DNA of 64,000 nt, from NCBI GenBank assembly GCA_963791325.1, contig CAWBRU010000023.1, positions 248,001 to 312,000 of the forward strand, given 5' to 3'. This document shows positions 9,713 to 22,682 of this stretch, one piece after another; position 1 is the first letter of the stretch, and every line of letters starts with the position of its first letter. Source of the stretch: JBEVJK01 sp963791325. GTDB taxonomy: Bacteria > Pseudomonadota > Alphaproteobacteria > Rhizobiales > Rhizobiaceae. A program made the position numbers and the translations under genes. The notes under the pieces were generated by a model. The model had not been told where the DNA came from, ran no database searches, and worked only from the letters and a program-made list of their open reading frames with translations.

Positions 9713-10059
9713 GCCGCGGCCCGGCTCTTGCAGGCAAGCGGCGCCTGTCCCTCCTGCATCAGATCGGTGAGCTCGGCTCCGGTGCCCTTCGACCACCATT
9801 GGTAATGCTGCCCGACATAGCGGGCGCCGGAGCCGCTCATCACCGCAACAGCCACCACCGTCTCGCGGCCGAGCGAAAGCACGGCGAATTGATTGTCCGG
9901 GGTGTTGATGTAGGTGACCGGGATCGTGCGGTCGCCGCAGCGATAGCTGACCTTCGTCGTCCTCGGCGGCTCGGTCCCCGGCAATTCGAGCGTCACCGCG
10001 GTGGCCAGCGCCGGCGCCGAAGACAGAGCAAGCGCTGCAAACAGGACCAGTCCGCGCAT
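9706..10059 (-). CDS. MliC-like secreted protein (lysozyme inhibitor family)
   Basis: A 117-residue exported protein from ATG 10059. The signal peptide is MRGLVLFAALALSSAPALA. The mature domain has the MliC pattern: YRCGDRTIPVTYIN, then VMSGSGARYVGQHYQWWSKG, then a second cysteine in PLACKS which pairs with the first. MliC-family proteins inhibit host C-type lysozyme at the cell surface. This one lacks a lipobox, so it would be periplasmic. Its 3' end overlaps the DUF899 gene on the other strand. Confidence 0.75.
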   Translation of the reverse strand: MRGLVLFAALALSSAPALATAVTLELPGTEPPRTTKVSYRCGDRTIPVTYINTPDNQFAVLSLGRETVVAVAVMSGSGARYVGQHYQWWSKGTGAELTDLMQEGQAPLACKSRAAAQ

Positions 10060-10226
10060 CAGTCGCCAAGCCTCCCGGCGTTGCCCGGGCCGCTCCACTG
10101 CGGGCGGGCTCGCTTCATCATGGCAAATGCGACGCTGCCCGGTCCAGCCCGCGGGAACCTATCTCCCGCCGGAAGGTTTGGCCCCTGTTGCTCGGGCGGG
10201 CGAGGTGGAAACAGGGAGTTGCCTCC

Positions 10227-10430
10227 ATGAGACGCGAACTATTGTCCATCGCCGCTTTGTCGCTGCTGGCCGCGGCCGGCTGCCAGTCCAGCGCCTCGCC
10301 GACCTCGGTGGTCGCCGACGCCAATACGCCGGCCGCCAATCCGCCGACCCCGCCGCTGACGGCGGGCTGCCCGACCAACATCTCGACCAAGGACCGCTAC
10401 AAATACCCGGCGTGCCGGGTGGCGCCTTAA
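10227..10430 (+). CDS. Small lipoprotein
   Basis: A 67-residue protein with a lipoprotein signal (MRRELLSIAALSLLAAAGC, lipobox AAGC) followed by a short Pro/Thr/Ala-rich linker and a C-terminal stretch with two further cysteines. A GGGAG lies upstream of ATG 10227. No family is recognised. The lipobox and ribosome site make it likely to be real in spite of its size. Confidence 0.6.
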   Translation: MRRELLSIAALSLLAAAGCQSSASPTSVVADANTPAANPPTPPLTAGCPTNISTKDRYKYPACRVAP

Positions 10431-10445
10431 CCGAAAGCTTCGGGG

Positions 10446-12095
10446 CTAGCTCGGTTCGATCCAGGCTTTCTCGAAATGCTGCTCCAGCGCCTGGTGCTGC
10501 TCGCAGCCGTGCACACCGGGCCGCGCGGTGCGGTAGACGGAGCGCCAATAGGGCTGGATGATGATCCCCGACGTCGCGCAGGGTCTGTTCCAGCTTGGCC
10601 ATGATCGGCCGCCGCTTGTCGGCGTCCGGCGTGGCCAGCGCTTCGCCGAGCAGCGCATCGAAGCTCTGGTCGGCGTAGCCACTCTCGTTCCAGGCGCCGC
10701 CCGACCGGTAGGCCAGTGCCAGGACCTGCACCCCGAGCGGCCGTCCCAGCCATTCGGTGCACGAGAACGGATATTTGTTCCAGTCGTTCCAGAAGGTTGA
10801 CGCCGGCAGCACCGTGCGCTTGACCTTCAGGCCGCCGTCGCGCATCTGCGCGGCGATGGCGTCGGCCGTCGACTTCTGCCATTCGACGTCGACGGAGATC
10901 AGCTCGTATTCATGGTCGGACTGGCCGGCGGCCGCAAGCAGCGCCTTGGCTTCGGCGACATCGCGTGCTGCCGGGCCGATGTCGGCATATTCGGCATGCA
11001 TCGGGCCGACATGGTGGTTGGCCGCGACGGTGCCGTGGCCGTCAAGGCCGATCCTCAGCACTGCGGCGTTGTCGACGGCAAGCTGGGCGGCGCGGCGCAC
11101 CTTGTCGTCGGCGTAAGGCGGGTTGCCGACGTTGAACCGGGCGACGATTGTCGAGCCGGTCGCGATCTCGGAGTTGATCAGGCCAAGCTGTTCGGCCTGC
11201 GACAGGGTATCGGCCGAGGTCTCGTGGTTGGTGTCGATCTCGCCCGACTCGAAGGCGGCAGTACATCGGATTGGGGTCGGAGCCGTAGTCGATCCAGCGG
11301 ATGCCGTCGAGCAGGAACGTGCCTTTCCACCACGGCTTGTCCTTGCGCCGCACCTCCGCGGCGGTGTCGACGTCCCAGCGCACCAGCTCGCACGGGCCGG
11401 TGGTGATGGCGAGCGCCTTCATCGGATCGGTCTCGCCCTCGTAGCTGCGGTGCATGATCAGCGCCGGATAGTCGGCAAAGCCGGCAACGACGGAAATGTC
11501 GGGCTTGCTTCAACGTCAGCCTGACGGTCCGGTCGTCGAGCCGCTGGATGGCGCCGGCGGCCGCCTTCTTGGTGGCCGGGTCGACCAGCGTGCCCATCCG
11601 CTGGGCGACCGAGTTGCCGTCCGCGGCGGCGTCGCACCAGCGGGTCAGGTTGTGGATGACATCGTCGGCGTTGAAGGCATCGCCGTTCGACCAGGTGATT
11701 CCCGGCCGCACCTTGAGCGTGATCACCTTGGCATCGTCGCTGGTCTCCCAGCCTTCGAGCAACCACGGCTCGAAGCTGAAGTCGCGATTCCAGCGGACCA
11801 GATACTCGTTGCATTGACGCGCCACGTTGGACATTTCGACCCCGTCGAAGCTGCGCGGATCGCGCCAGCCCTTGACGTTCATGGCCACCCTCAAGACGCC
11901 GCCGGGCTTGGCTTCGGCAGCCCGCAGAGGGGTTGGCCCAAGCCCGCCGAGCGCCAGCGCCCCGGCGGCGCTCAGGCCGAGCGCGGCCATCGTCGCCAGG
12001 TATTCGCGCCGGCTCAGGCGGCCGCCGCGGAACGCGGCCGCGACGCCGGGAGCCTGCGGATGCAGCGGCCTGTCGGTCAACATCATCTTGGTCAT
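10446..12095 (-). pseudogene. Peptide/opine ABC transporter substrate-binding protein (family 5), three frameshifts
   Basis: The gene starts at ATG 12095. A Tat-type signal (SRREYLATMAALGLSAAG) precedes the family 5 solute-binding fold (GGVLRVAMNVKGWRDPRSFD onward), and it ends at the TAG at 10446-10448 with QHFEKAWIEPS. The sequence changes frame at about 11505, 11262 and 10563; each break is explained by one extra base. Corrected length is about 550 residues. No permease or ATPase genes of a peptide importer are adjacent, so it is an orphan. It is either genuinely decaying or suffers from the same indel problem as the first 4.6 kb. Confidence 0.85.
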
Positions 12096-12235
12096 CGCGG
12101 GGCCTCATGCGCGCGGTCGGCGCCGCGGCGGCAAGGCGCCCGTCGGGACGCTCCGCGGCACTCTCATGATAGGGGCCGCCGGGCGCGGGAACTTTGCGGC
12201 AATCCGCAGCTGATGCGCTGAAATCCGCAAGCCGT

Positions 12236-13204
12236 CTACCAGGGCCAGCGGCCCTCTCCCAACGCCTCGACAGCTTCGGCGATATGGTCGAAGGCTTGCG
12301 CTGCGCGGGCCACGGTGGCGCGGGCGCGCAGGAAGCTGTGCACCAGCCCGGGCTCGTCGATCCACGCCGCCTTGCCGCCCGCCGCGGCAATGCGCGCGCA
12401 ATAGAGCCCGCCATCGTCGGCAAGCGGGTCGCACGCCGCGGTGACCACGACCGTCGGCGGCAGGCCGGCATAGTCCACGGCCGCGAGCGGCTCGAAGGTC
12501 GGGTCGTCCGCGGACTGCGTTGCGGCGGCGCGCAGCCGGCGGTAGAAGCCGACCTCCTCGGTGCTGAGCAGGGGCGCGTGGGCATGGGTGACATAGGAGC
12601 CGGCGGCCGTGTCGCCCCCGAGCGCCGGGTAGATCAGCACCTGCCCCGCCGGCTGCGCTGCCGCCGCACGGCCGGCGTAGGCAACGCAAGCCGCCAGGGT
12701 GGCGCCGGCGCTGTCGCCGCAGAGCACGACCGGCCGGGCGGTCGCCGCCGCGACGGTGGCAAACGCTTCGGCCGCATCGTCGAAGGCGGCGGGGTGGAGA
12801 TGCTCGGGCGCCAGGCGGTAGTCGACCGAGACCAGCGTGAACCCGGTCCTGGCCACGATCTCGGCGCAGACATCGTCGTGGCTGTCGAGGTCGCCGAGCA
12901 CGAAGCCGCCGCCGTGCAGATAGAGCACTGAAGCGGGCCCGTCACGGCCGTCCCGGCGATAAGTGCGGATCGGGATCTGCCGGCCGTCTGCCCCGGCCAG
13001 CTTGCCGTCCACGGCGCCGACGCCTTGCGGCCGGCTCCGGGCGAAGGCGCGGCACATGGCGTTGTAGACGTCCCGCTGCTGCGTGATCGGCGCGCCAAGG
13101 ATTTCCGGCGGATACCAGGCGTTGACCGCGTCGATATAGGCGAGGAGCCGCGGGTCGAGCACCGCGCGGTAGTGTTCGGGCGGAAGCGGGACCGGCGCGC
13201 TCAT
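12236..13204 (-). CDS. Alpha/beta hydrolase of the hormone-sensitive lipase family
   Basis: A complete 322-residue esterase. The oxyanion-hole motif HGGG is at 97-100, the nucleophile elbow GDSAG puts the catalytic serine at about 165, and the acid and base are Asp259 (ACDPLAD) and His289 (GLVHSF). These define the bacterial HSL (GDSAG) esterase group, which hydrolyses short acyl esters. Its ATG overlaps the stop of the upstream regulator gene, so the two form one unit. The natural substrate is unknown. Confidence 0.85.
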   Translation of the reverse strand: MSAPVPLPPEHYRAVLDPRLLAYIDAVNAWYPPEILGAPITQQRDVYNAMCRAFARSRPQGVGAVDGKLAGADGRQIPIRTYRRDGRDGPASVLYLHGGGFVLGDLDSHDDVCAEIVARTGFTLVSVDYRLAPEHLHPAAFDDAAEAFATVAAATARPVVLCGDSAGATLAACVAYAGRAAAAQPAGQVLIYPALGGDTAAGSYVTHAHAPLLSTEEVGFYRRLRAAATQSADDPTFEPLAAVDYAGLPPTVVVTAACDPLADDGGLYCARIAAAGGKAAWIDEPGLVHSFLRARATVARAAQAFDHIAEAVEALGEGRWPW

Positions 13205-14155
13205 CCGTGCCGCCGCAGCCGGCTCGGAGCCTGGCCGTGCTCGTTGCGGAAAGCGCGCGCGAAGCTCGACAGGTTGGCAAAGCCGCAGGCGAGCGCCACA
13301 TCGCGGACCGAAAGAGCCGAATGGGCGAGAAGGTCGGCGGCCCGCCGCAGCCGCAGCCGCCGGTAGTAAGCGCTCGGCGAAATCTGCAGCTCGCCCCGGA
13401 AGGCACGCTCGAGCGCGTCCGCCGACACCCCGAGCCGGCTTTGCAGTGCACGCATCGTCAACCGCTCCTCGTCGCGCTCCTCCATCGCCGCGATCGCCGC
13501 CAGCACCAGACCGTTCTGGACGCCGCTTCTCAGCCTGAGCGGCACGAAGCGGCGGTCGGCGCTCGAACGCAGCAGACTGTGAACAAACCAGTCGGCAACG
13601 CCGGCGGCAAGTTCGGCGCCGAAATCCCGGGCGATGATCTCGAGCATCATGTCGAGGCCGGCCACGCCGCCGGCCGAGGTGAAGCGGCGGCGATCGATGA
13701 CGAACAGGTCGCGGCGCAGCTCGATGTCCGGAAACGCTTCCGCAAACGCCGCCTGGCTGGTCCAGTGCAAGGTGCAGGCATGACCGTCGAGCAGGCCGGC
13801 GCGCGCCAGAAAGAAGGCTGCGTCGGCCACCGCGCCGATCTCCGCGCCGCCGCGCAGGCTCTTGCGGATCCAGCCGACCGCCGCTTCGGCGACGACATGG
13901 TCGGCATCGCCGCCGGAACAGACCACGATGCGGTCGAACTCGCGGTCCCTTCGCCACCCCATGGCAGGGTGCGATCACCACGCCGTTCGACGCCTCGACG
14001 GGCGCCGAAGTCGGGCCGACGATCGTCCAGGAATAGCACGGCCGCCCGGCTAGCACGTTGGCGGCGCGTAGCGGTTCGACGACGGCGCTGAACGCCATCA
14101 TCGGGAAGCCCGGGAAGACCAGCACCGCAAAGCTGATCGGCCGCTCGTGCTTCAT
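13201..14155 (-). pseudogene. GlxA-type AraC family transcriptional regulator, frameshifted
   Basis: A regulator with an N-terminal DJ-1/PfpI-like domain (SFAVLVFPGFPMMAFSAVVE onward) and a C-terminal AraC double HTH (RLGVSADALERAFRGE, then SVRDVALACGFANLSSFARA). The start ATG 14155 is in one frame, and the reading moves to another at about 13950, where one extra C separates ..CHGVAKG from REFDRIVVCSGGDADHV. Corrected length is about 318 residues. Overlap with the hydrolase start suggests that it controls that gene. Related regulators respond to small amines or choline metabolites. Confidence 0.8.
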
Positions 14156-14495
14156 CCAACCTCGACCCGGCGCCGCCTGTTCTCACCCCGCCCTTTCGAG
14201 CCGATCGCCGCTTGCTCGAGCCGGGCTTCACGCAAAAGCCAACGATCACGATCGTCCGGAACGCGGCACAGCAAGCATCTCGAATGGCACCCGCGGCCGA
14301 GGTCCGTACACGGGATTCGGCAGCGGCAGTCCCTGGCCGGAGATCTCCTCGGACAGCTTGCAGCCGGCGTGGCGACATTGGCGGCAAAGCGGCTCGGCCT
14401 GCCCGCCATTCGTCGGGCCCCGTCGCACGAAAAGCCGGCCCAAGGTCGGCGGCGGCCCTGCCGCGCCGTGTGCCGAAACGGACGGGACGGCTGCC
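14156..14495. other. Intergenic region, 340 bp
   Basis: This lies between the regulator start and the trigger factor stop. A minus-strand frame ending at 14246 contains several cysteines (PLCRQCRHAGC) but I find no convincing start or ribosome site, so it is not called. No terminator with a clear T-run is seen. Confidence 0.4.
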
Positions 14496-16052
14496 TCAGG
14501 CCTCGCCCTTGGCGGCACCGCCGGTATCCGCGGCTTCGCCCGACCCGGCGGACGGCTCGGCCGCAGCCGCATCGCCGGCCTTGGCCGCCTTTTTCCGGGC
14601 GGCCGGCTTCTTGGGCGCAGCGGCTTCCTGACCGGTCTCGCCGCCCTCGCCGGCGGCGCTCTTCGCCGCGGCCTTGTCCTTCGCCGTCTTCTGCGGCTTG
14701 GCTGCCGTCTCGGCGTCCTCGTCGGCCAGCAGTTCGTCGCGCGACACCTTCTGATCGGTCACCGAGACCTGCGCCAGCAGGTGGTCGACGACCTTCTCCT
14801 CGAACAGCGGCGCCCGGATATTGGTCAGCGCTGCGGGGTTGGTGCGGTAGAACTCGTAGATTTCCTGCTGCTGGTTGGCGGGAAAGCGACGGATCGTTTC
14901 GAACAGCGAGCGCTGCATCTCGTCGTCGCTTACCTGCACGCCGGCCTTTTCGCCGATCTCGGCCAGCACCAAGCCGAGCCGCACCCGCCGCTCGGCGAGC
15001 CGCTGATAGTCCGCCCGCGCTTCCTCCTCGGTGGTGTCCTCGTCGGCAAAAGTTCGCCCGGCGGCCTCCAGGTCGCGGTTGACCTGAGTCCAGATGTTGT
15101 TGAACTCGGCCTCCACCAGCTTCGACGGCGCCTCGAAACTGTAGGCGGAATTGAGCTGGTCGAGCAGGGCACGTTTGACCTTCTGGCGGGTCATCTGCCC
15201 ATATTGGCTCTCGATCTGGCCGCGCACGACCTCGCGCAGCCGCTCGGCCGATTCCAGGCCGAGCTTGGTGGCGACCTCGTCATCGACCTCAGTGCTGTCG
15301 GGCTGGGCGACCTGCTTGATCTTGACATCGAAGGCCGCGTCGCGGCCGGCCAGATGAGCGGCCTGATAGGTCTCGGGAAAGGTGACGGACACGGTCTTTT
15401 CCTCGCCCGCCTTGGCGCCGACCAGCTGCTCCTCGAAGCCCGGGATGAACTGGCCCGAGCCCAGCACCAAAGCGGAGTCCTCCGCGCTGCCGCCTTCGAA
15501 CGGCTCGCCGTCGACCTTGCCGACATAGTCGATGGTGACCTTGTCCCAGAGGGCGGCCGGGCCATCCTTCTCGGCGTAGTCGCGCGCATCGGCCGAGACC
15601 TTGCGCAGCTGCTCCTCGATATCGGCCTCCGGCACGTCGTAGACCGGCCGGGTGAGCTTGATGGCGGAGAAATCCTGGATGGCGATCGGCGGGATCACCT
15701 CGTAGTTCAGGCTGAATTCGAAATCGGCATTGCCGGCGAGGATTTTCTCGGCCTCCTTTTCGTCCTCCGTCATCACCACTTCGGGCTGCATGGCAGCCTT
15801 CTCGCCGCGGTCCGAGAGGATGTCGCGGGTCGAGGTCGACAGGATCTCGTTGACCACCTCGGCCATGAGCGACTTGCCGTACATCTTGCGCAGGTGCTGG
15901 ACCGGCACCTTGCCCGGCCGGAAGCCGTTGATGCGCACCTTGCTCTTGGCGTCGGTGAGCCGGGCCATCAGCTTGGCCTCGAGGTCCTGCGCCGGCACGG
16001 TGACCTTGATCTCGCGCTTGAGACCGGCGTTCAGTGTTTCGGTGACCTGCAT
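14496..16052 (-). CDS. tig: Trigger factor
   Basis: The ribosome-associated chaperone and peptidyl-prolyl isomerase, 518 residues. The ribosome-binding loop GFRPGKVP is at residues 43-50, the FKBP-type PPIase domain occupies the middle (DKVTIDYVGKVDGEPFEGG to PGFEEQLVGAKAGEEK), and the substrate-binding arms follow. The C-terminal 70 residues are an Ala/Lys/Glu-rich low-complexity tail, longer than in E. coli but usual in alphaproteobacteria. ATG 16052 is chosen over upstream options because it gives the canonical MQVTETLNAGLKRE start and has AGAGG upstream. clpP, clpX and lon, which often neighbour tig, are not in the window. Confidence 0.97.
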   Translation of the reverse strand: MQVTETLNAGLKREIKVTVPAQDLEAKLMARLTDAKSKVRINGFRPGKVPVQHLRKMYGKSLMAEVVNEILSTSTRDILSDRGEKAAMQPEVVMTEDEKEAEKILAGNADFEFSLNYEVIPPIAIQDFSAIKLTRPVYDVPEADIEEQLRKVSADARDYAEKDGPAALWDKVTIDYVGKVDGEPFEGGSAEDSALVLGSGQFIPGFEEQLVGAKAGEEKTVSVTFPETYQAAHLAGRDAAFDVKIKQVAQPDSTEVDDEVATKLGLESAERLREVVRGQIESQYGQMTRQKVKRALLDQLNSAYSFEAPSKLVEAEFNNIWTQVNRDLEAAGRTFADEDTTEEEARADYQRLAERRVRLGLVLAEIGEKAGVQVSDDEMQRSLFETIRRFPANQQQEIYEFYRTNPAALTNIRAPLFEEKVVDHLLAQVSVTDQKVSRDELLADEDAETAAKPQKTAKDKAAAKSAAGEGGETGQEAAAPKKPAARKKAAKAGDAAAAEPSAGSGEAADTGGAAKGEA

Positions 16053-16404
16053 CCTATGAAACCTCTTGAAAGGCGGCCGCCACGCCGGGCCGGGCCGCTG
16101 CCCACCGTTGAAGCCTTGACGACGGGGCGGCAGGACCGGGGAACCGGATAGGCGCATGACTTGCGCACCTCGGCCCTTTGATCCGCGCCTCGTCTTTTGC
16201 TCAAGAAGTTTTCGGTAAGCTCTTGTTAATCCTTTACTCGCGGAAACGTGAACCGAGACGTGACCTCAAGTCCTCGCCAGCGTTGATCCGCCTTTTGTCA
16301 CAGAGACGGCCGCTTTTCAACCGTCTTCCGCTGCCCCGCTGCCGGCCGTCTCTGGCGGCGAACATTGACAGAACCATGACGCCGTGGGATGGGCCGCAGC
16401 GATT
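16053..16404. other. Intergenic region between tig and tRNA-Leu
   Basis: About 350 bp with no supported gene. It must hold the tig promoter on the minus strand and the tRNA promoter on the plus strand, but I cannot assign either hexamer pair with confidence. Confidence 0.4.
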
Positions 16405-16489
16405 GCGGATGTGGCGGAATTGGCAGACGCGCCGGATTTAGGTTCCGGTGCCGCAAGGCGTGGGGGTTCGAGTCCCTTCATCCGCACCA
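16405..16489 (+). tRNA. tRNA-Leu (anticodon TAG)
   Basis: The acceptor arms GCGGATG at 16405-16411 and CATCCGC at 16479-16485 pair fully and are followed by discriminator A and an encoded CCA. The anticodon stem CCGGA/TCCGG encloses the loop TTTAGGT, giving anticodon TAG, which reads CUA leucine codons. The 85-nt length with a long variable arm (class II) and the T-loop GTTCGAGTC agree with leucine identity. Confidence 0.95.
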
Positions 16490-16567
16490 GCAGCCGGCGC
16501 GCCGGCACGGGAGACCGGCCTGCTTATCTCTGCCGGTCGCGCTGCCGCGTTGCCTGCGGAGCCAAGT

Positions 16568-16777
16568 TCAGTCGACCGCGACCATCACGTCGGAGGCCTT
16601 GACCACCGCGGAGGCGTGGCGGCCGACAGCCAGGCCGAGATCGTCGACCGCCTCGTTGGTGATCGAGGCCGTGACCACGGTGCCGCCGCCGATCTCGATC
16701 GAGACATGCGCCGTCGTGGCGCCCTTCCTGAGACCGACGATCGTCCCCTTGAGCACGTTGCGCGCGCTGATCTTCAT
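16568..16777 (-). CDS. TOBE-domain molybdenum-pterin binding protein (Mop-like)
   Basis: A 69-residue single TOBE domain: MKISARNVLKGTIVGLRKGA, then HVSIEIGGGTVVTASITNEAVDDLGL and VVKASDVMVAVD. Stand-alone Mop-like proteins bind molybdate as hexamers and buffer it in the cytoplasm. A very strong AAGGAGGAG site precedes ATG 16777. No molybdate transporter genes lie nearby. Confidence 0.9.
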   Translation of the reverse strand: MKISARNVLKGTIVGLRKGATTAHVSIEIGGGTVVTASITNEAVDDLGLAVGRHASAVVKASDVMVAVD

Positions 16778-17223
16778 TTGCGAACTCCTCCTTCAAAGCT
16801 CCTGCATGCCGCCGGCCACATCTTCGCCGGCCATGGCCGCCCGGTAAAGCGCCGCAGCAACAGGAAAGCGCTTCTATCTGCTGGCGCCTGGACCCCGATG
16901 GACCGGTCACGCATTGGCTCGTCGGCGGCAACTGCCGGAGAGCCGGCCAGCCGACGTGGCGCAATCAAAGCCGATGCGGCCTCGGACCCGACACTGCCCA
17001 AGCAGCGGGTGCGCTCTCTCCGTTGGGGACCGTACTGCTCTCCTCGCCGGAACCTTACCCGGGAACGGCGACAGCGGCAGATCCGCCCCTGCCCGGCGGG
17101 GCCCGTCCGGGCCCAGCCGCTCAGACGGTGCAGAGAGCACCACGGTCCGTGGATATTTGACCTGTCCAGCCCCCGGAGACGCCCTATACTGGGGTCTTTG
17201 CGGCCGAGACAGGGAGGCTTGAG
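16778..17223. other. Intergenic region, about 450 bp
   Basis: No gene is supported on either strand. It separates the divergent TOBE and metallo-hydrolase genes, so it should contain both promoters. A TATACT at 17185-17190 is a possible -10 for the hydrolase, but the nearest TTGACC is 22 bases away, too far for a standard promoter. Confidence 0.35.
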
Positions 17224-18012
17224 ATGACCCTCGACCTCACGGCGACCTACATCGGCGGTCCCTGCGCGCTGCTTGAAGTGGCAGGGCTCAGGCTGCTCAC
17301 CGACCCGAACTTCGACCCGGCCGGCTCGAGCTACACCACCCCCGACTATACCCTCCACAAATCGACCGATCCCGGCCTGACGGTCGACGCCGTCGGCCCG
17401 ATCGACGCGGTGCTTCTCAGCCACGATCATCACTTCGACAATCTCGATCGCGCCGGGCGGGCGATGCTGCCGCGGGCGCGCCGGACCCTGGCGCCGCCTG
17501 CCGGCGCCGCGCGGCTCGGCGGCAATGCGGTCGGATTGGCGCCCTGGCAGAGCCTCGATCTCGGCGGCCGGCCCGGGTTGCGGGCGATGGCGACGCCGGC
17601 CCGTCATGGGCCGGCCGGCGGCGACCGCGGGCCGGTGATCGGCTTCCTGCTGACGCAAGCGGATGCTCAGGCCGGCCCCGGCACGCCGGCGATCTATGTC
17701 TCGGGGGACACGGTCTGGTACGCCGGCGTCGAGGAGGTGGCCCGCCGCGCCGCGGTCAAGGTGGCATTTCTGTTCCTGGGCGCAGCACGCGTTGCCGTGG
17801 CCGGCCCGGCGCATCTCACGCTCACCGCCGAAGAAGGCGTGCTGGCGGCGCAGGCGATGCCCGACGCCGCGATCGTGCCGCTGCATTATGAAGGCTGGCA
17901 GCATTTTTCCGAGGGACGCGGCGCAATCGCCGCAGCCTTCGAGCAGGCGGGGCTCGGTGATCGGCTGCGCTGGCTGCAGCCGGGCCGGCCGGCGGATTTC
18001 GCCGTCGGCTGA
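17224..18012 (+). CDS. MBL fold metallo-hydrolase (UlaG-like)
   Basis: A 262-residue metallo-beta-lactamase-fold protein. The metal-binding signature is SHDHHFDNLD near residues 66-75, and further ligands are probably the histidine in TPARHG, the aspartate in YVSGDTVWY and the histidine in VPLHYEGW. This layout fits the UlaG/UPF0173-like branch, which includes lactonases and phosphodiesterases. It starts four bases after a GAGGCTTGAG segment. The substrate is unknown. Confidence 0.85.
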   Translation: MTLDLTATYIGGPCALLEVAGLRLLTDPNFDPAGSSYTTPDYTLHKSTDPGLTVDAVGPIDAVLLSHDHHFDNLDRAGRAMLPRARRTLAPPAGAARLGGNAVGLAPWQSLDLGGRPGLRAMATPARHGPAGGDRGPVIGFLLTQADAQAGPGTPAIYVSGDTVWYAGVEEVARRAAVKVAFLFLGAARVAVAGPAHLTLTAEEGVLAAQAMPDAAIVPLHYEGWQHFSEGRGAIAAAFEQAGLGDRLRWLQPGRPADFAVG

Positions 18013-18283
18013 TCCTACCTCGGGGATCTAAACGAGATCTCGCCAGAATAGGTCCTCGCAAGAATACGACAGCTTCGGACTGACACCGCTGCCGGCAGCC
18101 GCCTTCCCAGTCGTCTTTAATGCCATCGCTCCACCAGAGATCCGCCGTCCCAGTCAGCTCGGGCGCCGGTTTGCCTTGTTCCCCGGGATCGAACGGAGCA
18201 GCCGCGGAGGCGACCCGGCCACAGCTGTCGCCGTCATTGCCGCCGCAAGCGGTGCGGGCACCGGTCGGGGCAGAGGCCGCGGC

Positions 18284-20938
<2,655 letters not shown>

Positions 20939-21302
20939 TGCGCTGCCCTGCTCACGCCAGATGCCGGAAACGCCAACTCGCCGGCCTGGCTGGCCTGAGA
21001 TGACAGCGCCTTTTATCGCCGGCCAACGGCGCTGTCCAGAAATCGCCCGACGACGGCGAGCCGCAGTGGATGACAAGGGCGGGCGACAATGACAGGTGAC
21101 AATGACAGGCGACGGCGGCACGCGACTGGGGCACGCGGCGGCGGCAGACGTCAGCGGGTAGCGACCGCTTGAGCGGGGCGCTGCGCGCATGGACCGGTCC
21201 GCCGGCGGGCGGGAAATTAGGCACGGACGGCGGCGTCGGCCGCCGCGCTGCGGCCTCCTTGCCCTTCCGCCCTTGCCGTCCCGCCGCGGCGGGCGCCGCC
21301 GC
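20939..21302. other. Intergenic region between recA and alaS
   Basis: About 360 bp without a supported gene. It contains a 13-bp direct repeat in tandem (21085-21097 and 21098-21110, unit GACAATGACAGGY). No clear terminator or promoter can be assigned. Confidence 0.4.
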
Positions 21303-22388
<1,086 letters not shown>

Positions 22389-22511
22389 GATACATCACCC
22401 CGTGGTCGTCAATAAGGCCGGACAAGCAATCGTCTCCCTGTTGATGTACCCGTTTTGTTCCGATCTGGCAAGAGCCTTCAAGCGTCTGATTCCGCCGTTC
22501 AATCGGATTTT

Positions 22512-22526
22512 GTTCGAACTCTGTTC
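22512..22526. promoter_or_regulatory. Candidate LexA (SOS) box upstream of recA
   Basis: The direct repeat GTTC-N7-GTTC is exact (GTTC at 22512-22515 and 22523-22526). This is the LexA operator known for alphaproteobacteria. It lies in the gap between the divergent recA and PfkB-kinase genes, 124 bases before the recA start codon. It would repress recA until DNA damage; an effect on the divergent kinase gene is also possible. Confidence 0.75.
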
Positions 22527-22682
22527 CACAAGGACGCTTGAGCGCGGACAAAGGCGCGCGCAGCGGCGCTCAGCTGGGCTGCCGTGCCGCCGATTCGGGC
22601 GCCGGCCGGGCGATCCCGCGTTTGCAGGGCGGCGCCGGCTTGGCTATGGTCGGCCCCTACCGACACGGGCCCCAACCGAGCG

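Noticed and set aside
10159..11100. Separate minus-strand gene of 313 codons
   Set aside because: It is the third frame segment of the frameshifted family 5 solute-binding protein; its N- and C-terminal parts match only when joined to the neighbouring frames.
14246..14572. Minus-strand Cys-containing small protein
   Set aside because: No start codon with a ribosome site was found near the protein-like part, and most of the frame lies antisense to the trigger factor tail.
17157..17190. Sigma-70 promoter TTGACC/TATACT for the metallo-hydrolase
   Set aside because: The spacing is 22 bases, outside the usual 16-18.
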